From Clostridia bacterium (GTDB lineage Bacteria > Bacillota_A > Clostridia > Christensenellales > Borkfalkiaceae), in the NCBI GenBank assembly GCA_017462825.1, contig JAFTQI010000024.1:1-25527 (forward strand): a stretch of 25,527 nt of DNA. The letters run 5' to 3'. Below the pieces are notes generated by a model. It was not told the origin of the DNA. It made no database searches and was given only the letters and a program-made list of their open reading frames with translations. How positions within the stretch are numbered: the first letter of the stretch is position 1; each line of letters opens with the position of its first letter. Both the position numbers and the translations under genes were made by a program. Below, in pieces: positions 14,850 through 20,516 of the stretch.

Positions 14850-15350
14850 ATGAATCTCGTTTTATGCGGTATGATGGGGTCGGGAAAAACGACCGTCGGG
14901 AAAGCGCTTGCAAAATTTTTGAATTGTGCACAGTTGGATACTGACGACGTAATTTCGTCGCGGCACGGCAAGATTACCGATATTTTCGCACAATGCGGCG
15001 AAAGCTATTTCCGCGCGTTAGAAACGGAGCTTGCGCGCGAACTTTCGACAAAGGAAAATCTTGTAATTTCCACGGGTGGCGGCTTTGTGTTGAATGCGGA
15101 CAACGTCGCGCTTTTGAAAACGAACGGCAAAATTATTTTTTTACGCGCGCGCTTGGAAACGTTGGAGTCCCGCTTGATTGCCGATGAGAATAGACCGCTT
15201 TTGCATTCGTCTAACGAACCTTTGAAAGACAAGCTTTCACGGCTGATTCAAGCGCGTTATCCCGTTTACGAAGCGGCGTCGGATTGCATTGTAGAGGTGG
15301 ACGAAAAGTCTGCGGACGAAATTGCGAAAGAGATAATGAGCATAATGTAA
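14850..15350 (+). CDS. aroK: Shikimate kinase
   Basis: Phosphorylates the 3-hydroxyl of shikimate with ATP. 166 residues. Seen: Walker A GMMGSGKTT with K13, the shikimate-binding LDTDD (D32), ESYFRALE with the conserved arginine, STGGGFVL, and RPLL in the lid region. The ribosome-binding site is weak (GGCG-TGG about 6 nt before the ATG), so translation may depend on coupling with aroQ. It completes the set from DAHP to chorismate; DAHP synthase is not in the window. Confidence 0.95.
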   Translation: MNLVLCGMMGSGKTTVGKALAKFLNCAQLDTDDVISSRHGKITDIFAQCGESYFRALETELARELSTKENLVISTGGGFVLNADNVALLKTNGKIIFLRARLETLESRLIADENRPLLHSSNEPLKDKLSRLIQARYPVYEAASDCIVEVDEKSADEIAKEIMSIM

Positions 15351-15364
15351 AAATAAGGAAAGGA

Positions 15365-15385
15365 GCAGGCAGGTACGTAATGAAA
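15365..15385 (+). repeat. Short interspersed repeat, class A copy 4, at the reductase start
   Basis: GCAGGCAGGTACGTAATGAA. Degenerate in the G run but keeps CAGGTACG and places ATGAA at the same spacing as the aroE copy. Confidence 0.45.
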
Positions 15386-16078
15386 ACGGTTTTAGTTACG
15401 GGCGGCGTGCGCGGTATCGGCGCGAGTATCGCCTTGGCGTTTTTGAAAAAAGGCTATCGCGTTTGCGCGGCGTATTCCAAAGACGAAGAAAGCGCAAAAA
15501 AAATATCCGCGCAAGGGGTGGAAACCTATCGCGCGGACGTTTCCACGGAATCGGACGTAAAAGCACTGTTTGTGAAAATCGGTAAAGTGGACGTGCTCGT
15601 CAATAATGCCGGCATTTCGCTTATCAAGCAAATTCAAGACGTCACCTACGAGGAATACGATAGACTAATGAAAATCAACGTAGGCGGGGCATTTCTTTGT
15701 TCGCGCGAAGCGGCAAAGGGCATGATTGATATTCAAAACGGCTTAATTATTAACGTTTCTTCCGTTTGGGGCGAAGTGGGCGGCAGTTGCGAAAGCGTGT
15801 ATTCCGCGTCAAAAGCTGCGCTTATCGGTTTCACCAAAGCGCTTGCCAAAGAACTCGGTTGGTCGGGGATTCGTGTGAACAGCATTTCCCCTGGGGTAAT
15901 CGATACGCCGATGAACGCACATTTTTCTTCGGAAGAACTACAAGCCTTGAAAGACGAAATTCCGATGGGTAGACTCGGTACGGGAGACGACGTAGCGAGA
16001 GCGGCGCTCTATTTAGAAGAAAACGAATACGTGACGGGCGTGGATATTCCCGTTAACGGTGGATTTTCTATTGCGTAA
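15380..16078 (+). CDS. Short-chain dehydrogenase/reductase, FabG-like
   Basis: NAD(P)H-dependent oxidoreductase of the classical SDR family; closest in appearance to 3-oxoacyl-ACP reductase, but the substrate cannot be fixed. 232 residues. Seen: TGGVRGIG (7-14), NNAG, the catalytic S128 (NVSS), Y141 and K145 (YSASK), and ISPGVIDTPM. The C terminus GVDIPVNGGFSIA is typical of FabG-like proteins. Start: ATG 15380; the open frame extends back into aroK, but the only good site (AAAGGAG at 15359-15365) and the family N terminus fit this ATG. Last gene of the long operon; it ends 3 nt before the stop of the convergent small gene, without an evident terminator. Confidence 0.88.
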   Translation: MKTVLVTGGVRGIGASIALAFLKKGYRVCAAYSKDEESAKKISAQGVETYRADVSTESDVKALFVKIGKVDVLVNNAGISLIKQIQDVTYEEYDRLMKINVGGAFLCSREAAKGMIDIQNGLIINVSSVWGEVGGSCESVYSASKAALIGFTKALAKELGWSGIRVNSISPGVIDTPMNAHFSSEELQALKDEIPMGRLGTGDDVARAALYLEENEYVTGVDIPVNGGFSIA

Positions 16079-16081
16079 CAA

Positions 16082-16384
16082 CTATTTTTTCTTTAAATAA
16101 CTATCTAAAATATTTTGAATGAATTGATCCGCAATTCCTTGCGTAGGGGATTGTGGGTCTTCTTTTTTCTCCGCGTGGGAATCCTTTTCGGACGATTTTT
16201 CGTCTCGCTTGGGCGCGCTTGTGCCTTGGAAAGCGCTAAACGTTTCCGTGAACTTCGAAAGGTCGCTTAAAAAAGAGAGCATTTGCTCGGAGTCTTTGAT
16301 TTGGCTCATAAGCGGTTTTACGCTTTCGGAGAAATCTGGGTTTTGCGAGAGATAATATAAAAGAACAAGTATTAAAATTTCCAT
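16082..16384 (-). CDS. Small unknown protein with one N-terminal membrane segment
   Basis: 100 residues; unrecognised. Seen: a hydrophobic start MEILILVLLYYLSQNPDF, a helical stretch to about residue 50, a low-complexity charged linker (KRDEKSSEKDSHAEKKEDP), and a C-terminal amphipathic helix IADQFIQNILDSYLKKK. It looks like a membrane-tethered peptide with a soluble tail. Start: ATG at 16384 on the minus strand; the open frame continues upstream through the divergent gene, but the hydrophobic N terminus begins here. No clear ribosome-binding site; a TATATT hexamer lies 5 nt upstream, so a leaderless start is conceivable but has no good -35. Divergent from the gene at 16464 and convergent with the reductase gene. 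Confidence 0.6.
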   Translation of the reverse strand: MEILILVLLYYLSQNPDFSESVKPLMSQIKDSEQMLSFLSDLSKFTETFSAFQGTSAPKRDEKSSEKDSHAEKKEDPQSPTQGIADQFIQNILDSYLKKK

Positions 16385-16463
16385 AATGCAATATATGCCG
16401 CGAAGTGTCGGAATTTTGACAAACGGAATATGATATAGCGAAATATGCTTTCGGAGGTGCAAA

Positions 16464-16754
16464 ATGAAAAGTTTTAAGGAGTATTCCAAAACCGAAAACA
16501 ATCCTACGAACGAAACGGAGCAAAAAACGGCGGATACCGCCGCGGACTTGACGAAGAAAATCGCTGCGGCGTATAATGGGAAGAGTAATGCGGCGATGTT
16601 GCAAAACATTTTACGCGAAGCGGAAAAAAGTAAGCGCGCAGGAACGCTCTCTAACGCCGAAATCGAAAATTTTTACCAAAGTTTTGCGCCTATGCTTGAC
16701 AATGCGCAAAAAAAACGCCTTCGCGCGGTAGTAGAGCGTTTGAAAGATATATAA
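16464..16754 (+). CDS. Small soluble helical protein, unknown
   Basis: 96 residues; unrecognised. Seen: a polar N-terminal third (KTENNPTNETEQKTADTAAD), then helices containing LTKKIAAAYNGKSNAAMLQN and a basic C terminus KKRLRAVVERLKDI. No signal peptide, membrane segment or metal motif. The ATG has a very strong GGAGGTG at 16453-16459, which supports it being a real gene. TTGACA lies at 16416-16421 but no well-spaced -10 is obvious. Divergent from the membrane-anchored small gene across 79 nt, so the two may be functionally linked. A 13-bp hairpin starts at its stop codon. Confidence 0.72.
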   Translation: MKSFKEYSKTENNPTNETEQKTADTAADLTKKIAAAYNGKSNAAMLQNILREAEKSKRAGTLSNAEIENFYQSFAPMLDNAQKKRLRAVVERLKDI

Positions 16755-16784
16755 ACGCGGACACGGTAGCGCCGTGTCCGCGTT
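16754..16784. terminator. Perfect 13-bp hairpin between convergent genes, made of class B repeat arms
   Basis: AACGCGGACACGG / CCGTGTCCGCGTT around a 5-base loop, beginning at the last base of the stop codon of the upstream gene. It could end transcription from both sides, though no T run follows on either strand. The left arm plus TAG differs from 5066-5081 at one base, so the hairpin may be an inverted pair of repeat elements. Confidence 0.6.
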
Positions 16785-16790
16785 GAAAAT

Positions 16791-17915
16791 TCATCTTTCT
16801 TCTATTTCCCGAAGTGCAAAAAGCAAAGAATCAATTTCTTGTTCGACGTTGAAATGGGAAAAAGAAGCGCGGATAAGTCCGTTGTCGAGCGTATTCAAAT
16901 TCTCGTGCATGAGCGGTGCGCAATGCAAGCCGCCGCGTACGGCGATATGGTATTTGCGCGATAAAATATCCGCAATCCGTTCCGATTGGATTTCTTTATG
17001 CCGAAATGCGACGATGCCGCAAGGATTCGGTTTGGAGAAAAGCTCGTAGTTAGAAAGCGCGGATATGCCTTTTACGCAATATTCCGTCAGTTTGAAACAA
17101 TGTGCGCGGATTTTATTTTCATGCAGGGTTAAATATCGCACACCCTCAAGTAGAGATAAAATAGCAGGGTAGGCGAGCGTACCCGATTCCAAGGCGTCGG
17201 GATAAAAATCGGGCATATCAAGGGAAAGACTCATCGAGCCAGTTCCACCGTGTAAAAGGGGCTTTAAATCCACCCGCTCTGAAAACAAAAGCGCGCCGCT
17301 GCCTTGTATAGCAAGCATACCTTTATGTCCTGCGATTGTCAATAAATCGATACCTGCCCCCTGCATTTTAAGAGGAATATGCCCCGCGCCTTGCGCGCCG
17401 TCGCAAAGAAACAGCACGCGCTTTGGCACGGCTTTGCGAATGGATATAAGGTCGGGAAATGCGCCCGTGACGTTGGAAGCGGTTGTGACGATTGCCATTT
17501 TTGTATTCGGCTTTACGAGCGCGGCGAAATCGGCAGGCTCGATAGTTCCGCTTTTCGAAAGCGGGCAAACGTCGTATTCGATAACGCCCGATTTTTTCAA
17601 AAATTCCAGCGGTCGCAAAACGGAATTGTGTTCCATACACGAGCATACGACGTGGTCGCCCTGTTCAAGCGCGCCGAAAATAGCGATGTTTAGTGCTTCG
17701 GTGCAGTTTTTGGTAAAAATTACGCGGTCATGGCCGTATCCATCAAAAAATAAATTAAGTTCTTTTCGGCATTTTTCTACGTTTTCCGCGCAAGCAATAG
17801 AGAGTCTATGTCCGCTTCGACCGGGGTTAGCGCAAACTTTCACGGCGGAAGTGACGGCGGTGAGTACGGTGTCGGGTTTTTTACCGCCTGTGGCGGCGTT
17901 GTCAAAATACAGCAT
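16791..17915 (-). CDS. Cysteine desulfurase-family PLP enzyme (class V aminotransferase fold)
   Basis: 374 residues. Class V PLP protein of the kind called cysteine desulfurase family (EF2568-like), often near selenium or molybdenum hydroxylase or DUF3343 genes. Seen: N-terminal YFDNAATGGKKP, NCTEALNIAIFG, MEHNSVLRPL (the histidine that stacks on PLP), CDGAQGAGHIPL with the PLP-ring aspartate, IAGHKGM with the Schiff-base lysine K198, and a candidate catalytic cysteine C332 in RGGLHCAP. It presumably removes sulfur (or selenium) from cysteine (or selenocysteine) and transfers it to a carrier; the DUF3343 gene lies divergently 62 nt away. AGGAG lies 7-12 nt before the ATG. It contains a class A repeat copy in the codons just before the K198 loop. 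Confidence 0.9.
   Translation of the reverse strand: MLYFDNAATGGKKPDTVLTAVTSAVKVCANPGRSGHRLSIACAENVEKCRKELNLFFDGYGHDRVIFTKNCTEALNIAIFGALEQGDHVVCSCMEHNSVLRPLEFLKKSGVIEYDVCPLSKSGTIEPADFAALVKPNTKMAIVTTASNVTGAFPDLISIRKAVPKRVLFLCDGAQGAGHIPLKMQGAGIDLLTIAGHKGMLAIQGSGALLFSERVDLKPLLHGGTGSMSLSLDMPDFYPDALESGTLAYPAILSLLEGVRYLTLHENKIRAHCFKLTEYCVKGISALSNYELFSKPNPCGIVAFRHKEIQSERIADILSRKYHIAVRGGLHCAPLMHENLNTLDNGLIRASFSHFNVEQEIDSLLFALREIEER
17346..17364 (-). repeat. Class A repeat-like sequence inside the desulfurase gene
   Basis: Minus strand GCAGGGGGCAGGTATCGAT; GGGGGCAGGTAT is identical to the aroA-start copy. It encodes part of QGAGIDLL just before the PLP-lysine loop. May be chance, since only 12 bases match. 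Confidence 0.3.
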
Positions 17916-17977
17916 TGTGGCACTCCTACTTAGCGATTACATAAAATATAGTATTCACAAAAGGGGGATCTTATGAT

Positions 17978-18235
17978 ATGACGGTTTTGGCGGTATTCCG
18001 CAGTCGGGCGCAAAGCTTGGATTATGCGGAACGTTTGGCAAAGTACGGCGTGTCGGCAACCACGATGCCCACGCCCAAGGAAGCAAAAATCGGTTGCGGA
18101 CTTTGCGTGCGTTTTTACGAAAGGGATATGATCCGCGCGAAAGCGATTTTAAAAACGGGCAGATACGCGACTTTTAAAGGTTTCTATAAAATGGATTACG
18201 TCGGCGGTCGAATTTCTATTACGCCGTACAAATAA
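17978..18235 (+). CDS. DUF3343 protein, putative Se/S carrier-like
   Basis: 85 residues. Matches the small DUF3343 family (described as putative Se/S carrier-like): an N-terminal half with a ferredoxin-like beta-alpha-beta pattern (TVLAVFRSRAQSLDYAERLAKYGV), then the conserved PTPKEAKIGCGLCVRF with C40 and C43 as likely sulfur or selenium acceptors. The gene is divergent from the cysteine desulfurase-family gene, which would be the natural donor; this pairing is the main functional clue. Start: ATG with AGGGGGA at 17962-17968; spacing is about 9 nt. Whether the cargo is sulfur or selenium cannot be told here, and no selenium gene is present in the window. Confidence 0.82.
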   Translation: MTVLAVFRSRAQSLDYAERLAKYGVSATTMPTPKEAKIGCGLCVRFYERDMIRAKAILKTGRYATFKGFYKMDYVGGRISITPYK

Positions 18236-18242
18236 AAATGCT

Positions 18243-18266
18243 CGCGGGGCTTGCAAAAGCTCCGCG
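18243..18266 (+). other. Hairpin overlapping the nth promoter
   Basis: CGCGGGGCTT / AAGCTCCGCG, 10 bp with one G-U pair, four-base loop. It lies 7 nt after the DUF3343 stop and covers the -35 box of the nth promoter (18251-18256). It may be a terminator without a T run. Confidence 0.5.
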
Positions 18267-18279
18267 AAAGTGTTATAAT
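18251..18279 (+). promoter_or_regulatory. Promoter of nth, apparently leaderless
   Basis: -35 TTGCAA (18251-18256), 17-bp spacer, perfect -10 TATAAT (18274-18279). The ATG at 18286 starts 6 nt after the -10, and no Shine-Dalgarno sequence precedes it, so the mRNA probably begins at the start codon. Same geometry as at 5210-5245. Confidence 0.65.
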
Positions 18280-18285
18280 ATACGT

Positions 18286-18915
18286 ATGAAGAAAATAGAT
18301 AAAATGCTCGCATTGTCCGAGCTGGAAAAACTTTATCCCGACGCAAAGCCCGCATTGCATTTCAAGACCGCTTACGAACTGCTCGTGGCGGTGGTGTTGT
18401 CCGCGCAATGCACGGACGAGCGGGTGAACAAGGTGACGGCGGTATTATTTGAGAAATATTCTACGCCCGAAGCGATGCTCACGCTCACCCAAGCGGAACT
18501 GGAAAAATATATCTTTTCCTGCGGTTTTTACCGTATGAAAGCGGCGCATATTCTTTCCGCTTCACGCGATATTTTGGAAAAATTCCACGGCAAAGTACCG
18601 AGTACGATTGAAGAACTCACGTCCCTTGCAGGGGTAGGGAAAAAGACGGCGAACGTCGTATATTCGGTAGCGTTCGGCGGTGACGCTATTGCGGTGGATA
18701 CGCACGTTTTTCGCGTGAGTAACCGCCTTGGTTTGGCGAAAGGCAAAACGCCTTTACAAGTCGAAGAAGGACTGTGCAAGGCAATCCCGAAATCCGATTG
18801 GTCGAAAGCGCATCATTGGCTTATTTGGCATGGGCGGAAAGTTTGTCATTCGCAAAAACCGAACTGCGCAGGTTGTACACTCGCGCCCTATTGCGATTAC
18901 GCAAAAAAGAAATAA
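18286..18915 (+). CDS. nth: Endonuclease III (DNA glycosylase/AP lyase)
   Basis: Removes oxidised pyrimidines and cleaves abasic sites in base excision repair. 209 residues from the ATG at 18286. With this start the key residues take the same numbers as in the E. coli enzyme: the catalytic lysine K120 in the helix-hairpin-helix loop AGVGKKTANVV, the aspartate D138 in VDTHVFRV, and the 4Fe-4S cysteines C187, C194, C197 and C203 (CX6CX2CX5C). The open frame extends to 18238, but that extension contains the promoter and would add a non-family N terminus. A hairpin with a T run follows (18929-18969). Confidence 0.96.
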   Translation: MKKIDKMLALSELEKLYPDAKPALHFKTAYELLVAVVLSAQCTDERVNKVTAVLFEKYSTPEAMLTLTQAELEKYIFSCGFYRMKAAHILSASRDILEKFHGKVPSTIEELTSLAGVGKKTANVVYSVAFGGDAIAVDTHVFRVSNRLGLAKGKTPLQVEEGLCKAIPKSDWSKAHHWLIWHGRKVCHSQKPNCAGCTLAPYCDYAKKK

Positions 18916-18928
18916 TCGGTATACTTTT

Positions 18929-18969
18929 CCCCTTTTTTTCGGATACTGCGAAAGAAAGGGGGATTTTTT
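18929..18969 (+). terminator. Terminator-like hairpin covering the ribosome-binding site of the next gene
   Basis: CCCCTTTTTTTCG pairs with CGAAAGAAAGGGG (13 bp, one U-G) around a 7-base loop, then GA and six T residues that end directly at the ATG of the next gene. The right arm contains the only Shine-Dalgarno candidate (GGGGG, 18958-18962). It can act as an nth terminator and as a lid on translation. Confidence 0.6.
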
Positions 18970-19200
18970 ATGGAAGAAAGGGATTTTTTACAGCTTTTGC
19001 TAGACTTGGAGGATTTGGGCTCGAAAAAGACGAAAATCTATTCCCGTTTATTGACGGACACGGCGCTCGCCACGGAAATGGAATCGCGGGCAAAGCGACA
19101 CGACGAGCGGAAACTTGCGATAGAAAAATTGCTCTATGGTAAAAGTGCAAAACAGACAAACGACGGGGGCATGTCCGCGATGAATGAGAAGGAGGAATGA
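18970..19200 (+). CDS. Small helical protein, unknown (pair member 1)
   Basis: 76 residues; unrecognised. Seen: two predicted amphipathic helices, EERDFLQLLLDLEDLGSKKT and LATEMESRAKRHDERKLAIE, followed by a polar tail. The spacing and E/H/D content recall half of a four-helix bundle as in ferritin-like or CotF-type proteins, but no metal motif is convincing. The last 12 codons (DGGMSAMNEKEE) come from a stretch almost identical to the aroE start region, so the tail may be a later addition. ATG has GGGGG 7 nt upstream, inside a hairpin arm. It ends 4 nt before the next small gene, with which it surely forms an operon. Confidence 0.65.
   Translation: MEERDFLQLLLDLEDLGSKKTKIYSRLLTDTALATEMESRAKRHDERKLAIEKLLYGKSAKQTNDGGMSAMNEKEE
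19164..19190 (+). repeat. Short interspersed repeat, class A copy, in the 3' end of a small gene
   Basis: Begins CGGGGGCATGTCCGCGATGA; 25 of 27 bases match 13564-13590, including the ATGAATGAGAA that starts aroE. In this place the sequence is read as the C-terminal tail of a different protein. Confidence 0.65.
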
Positions 19201-19204
19201 AAAA

Positions 19205-19411
19205 ATGAAGTTGGAAAAGCGGGAGATTACCCTTAACGAACTCGATTCTCTTAAAGACGTATACTATTTTGAAAAAACGCTATTGCGGGAATATGAAAGC
19301 GCGGCGAAAAAAGCGGCGCGAAAGGAAACGCAAAACGAGATTTCCCGTCTTTTAGAGGAAGTGAAGGGGGAAACGGAAAGCGCGAAAAAACGGATAAAAA
19401 ATCATGAATGA
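19205..19411 (+). CDS. Small helical protein, unknown (pair member 2)
   Basis: 68 residues; unrecognised. Seen: a short N-terminal strand (KREITLN), then two long amphipathic helices, LDSLKDVYYFEKTLLREYESAAKKAA and ETQNEISRLLEEVKGETESAKKRI, very charged and suited to a coiled coil or half a four-helix bundle. Tandem with the preceding 76-residue helical protein, so the two may assemble together. Start: ATG 19205 with GGAGG at 19192-19196; an upstream in-frame start is possible but has no better site. Followed by a strong terminator at 19435. Confidence 0.65.
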   Translation: MKLEKREITLNELDSLKDVYYFEKTLLREYESAAKKAARKETQNEISRLLEEVKGETESAKKRIKNHE

Positions 19412-19434
19412 TATTATAGCGCCTTGCGCCGATG

Positions 19435-19462
19435 AAAAAAAGCGCCGTAGGGCGCTTTTTTT
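19435..19462. terminator. Strong bidirectional intrinsic terminator
   Basis: Perfect 12-bp stem AAAAAAAGCGCC / GGCGCTTTTTTT with loop GTAG. T-run on both strands. Confidence 0.92.
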
Positions 19463-19463
19463 G

Positions 19464-19492
19464 TTGACAAAATATACTTCGACAGGTATAAT
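19464..19492 (+). promoter_or_regulatory. Consensus sigma-A promoter for mscL
   Basis: TTGACA (19464-19469), 17-bp spacer, TATAAT (19487-19492), starting two bases after the preceding terminator. Confidence 0.85.
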
Positions 19493-19546
19493 AAAAGGGA
19501 TATTTGCATAAATGCAAAAAATGAAATCAAGGAAAAGGAATTTACT

Positions 19547-20203
19547 ATGGCAAAGAAAGAAAAGACGGGATTCTTCGCGGAGTTCAAAAAATTCATTACG
19601 CGTGGCAACGTAGTAGATATGGCTGTCGGCGTTATTATCGGCGGCGCGTTCACCGCAATCGTGAACGGTTTGAGCAACAACATTTTGAAGCCTATTATCA
19701 ACTGGATTTTGGCTTTGTTGCTTCCCGGGAAAGGGTTGGAGGCTGCGGTGACCTTCTTGCCCAAGTGTAAGGTATATAAAGACGTGCTGAATGACGCGGG
19801 TGACGTAATCGGTAGAGAAGTCGATTTTGCAAACTCTATCTATATCGATTGGGGTGCGTTTATTAGTGCGATTATCAACTTCTTACTTATCGCGTTTGTA
19901 TTGTTTATGATTGTGCGTATGCTTAATAAACTGAAAGACGCGCAAGAAAAGGCGAAAGCGGAAAATGCTAAAGCGTTTAATGAAAAGAAAGAAATCAGAA
20001 AAATTATGAAAGCGGAAAAGGTAGAGAAAGCGGAGGCGAAAGCGGTTTACGAAAAGCGCGTAGCCGAAGCGGCGGCAGCGGCGGAAGAAGAAGCACGCAT
20101 CGCAGCGGAAAAAGCGGCGGAAGAAGCTCGTCTTGCGGAAGAAAAGGCGAACGCAAACGTCATTCTTTTGACGGAAATTCGCGACCTTTTGAAGAATAAA
20201 TAA
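19547..20203 (+). CDS. mscL: Large-conductance mechanosensitive channel MscL with a long charged C-terminal extension
   Basis: Pressure-relief channel in the inner membrane that opens on osmotic downshock. Seen: N-terminal helix FFAEFKKFITRGNVVDMAVGVIIGGAF, TM1 at about 22-50, a periplasmic loop, TM2 at about 103-128 (WGAFISAIINFLLIAFVLFMIVRML), and the usual closing helix LLTEIRDLLKNK at the C terminus. The family is normally 120-150 residues; here it is 218 because residues 131-203 form an Ala/Glu/Lys-rich, probably continuous helix (EKAKAENAKAF to AEEARLAEEK) inserted between TM2 and the closing helix. ATG with GGAAAAGGAA upstream. Single-gene unit; no terminator of its own before the next promoter. 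Confidence 0.96.
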   Translation: MAKKEKTGFFAEFKKFITRGNVVDMAVGVIIGGAFTAIVNGLSNNILKPIINWILALLLPGKGLEAAVTFLPKCKVYKDVLNDAGDVIGREVDFANSIYIDWGAFISAIINFLLIAFVLFMIVRMLNKLKDAQEKAKAENAKAFNEKKEIRKIMKAEKVEKAEAKAVYEKRVAEAAAAAEEEARIAAEKAAEEARLAEEKANANVILLTEIRDLLKNK

Positions 20204-20214
20204 GCACAATTTCG

Positions 20215-20243
20215 TTGACTTTTTTATAGAAAAAGGGTATAAT
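20215..20243 (+). promoter_or_regulatory. Promoter of the T-box/pheST operon
   Basis: -35 TTGACT (20215-20220), 17-bp spacer, perfect TATAAT (20238-20243). Confidence 0.8.
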
Positions 20244-20249
20244 AGTTAA

Positions 20250-20516
20250 AAAGTAAATCAAAGGCAATGAAAAAGTGGGTCTTTTTCAAGAATACTAAGT
20301 CAAAAGAGAGCTCGTCCGTAGGCTGAAAGACGCGCGATTTAGTGAAAAATTCCCTTTCGCTTTGGAGCCGCTCTTTTGAGCTGAAAAATTCGGGGTAGAG
20401 AGAGCCGTACGCGCGACGTCACGCGCAAAATAAGGCGTGGAATATTCCGCGTGAATGCAGGTGGTACAGCGGCATTGTTCGCCCTGCGTGTCTAATAGGC
20501 ACGCAGGGCGTTTTTT
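20250..20516 (+). ncRNA. T-box leader RNA responding to uncharged tRNA-Phe
   Basis: The stretch before pheS holds no gene. Seen: T-box-like sequence GGTGGTACAGCGG (20460-20472), where TGGT would pair with the ACCA end of tRNA-Phe; an antiterminator half GCAGG (20458-20462) that can pair with CCTGC of the terminator 5' arm; and a strong terminator CGCCCTGCGTG / CACGCAGGGCG with a 9-base loop and six T residues (20480-20516). A UUC (Phe) specifier candidate is at 20389-20391, on the 3' side of the long stem, before GGGGTAGAGAG; another UUC lies at 20350-20352. A small hairpin GAAAAAG / CTTTTTC precedes stem I. Uncharged tRNA-Phe would favour read-through. The exact stem I fold was not computed. 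Confidence 0.85.

Noticed and set aside
16082..16609. Longer (175-residue) version of the minus-strand small protein
   Set aside because: The extension runs antisense through the start region of the well-supported plus-strand gene at 16464 and adds sequence ahead of a clean hydrophobic N terminus.
18238..18285. Upstream extension of nth by 16 codons
   Set aside because: The interval contains the -35 and -10 boxes; residue numbering matches E. coli Nth only with the ATG at 18286.
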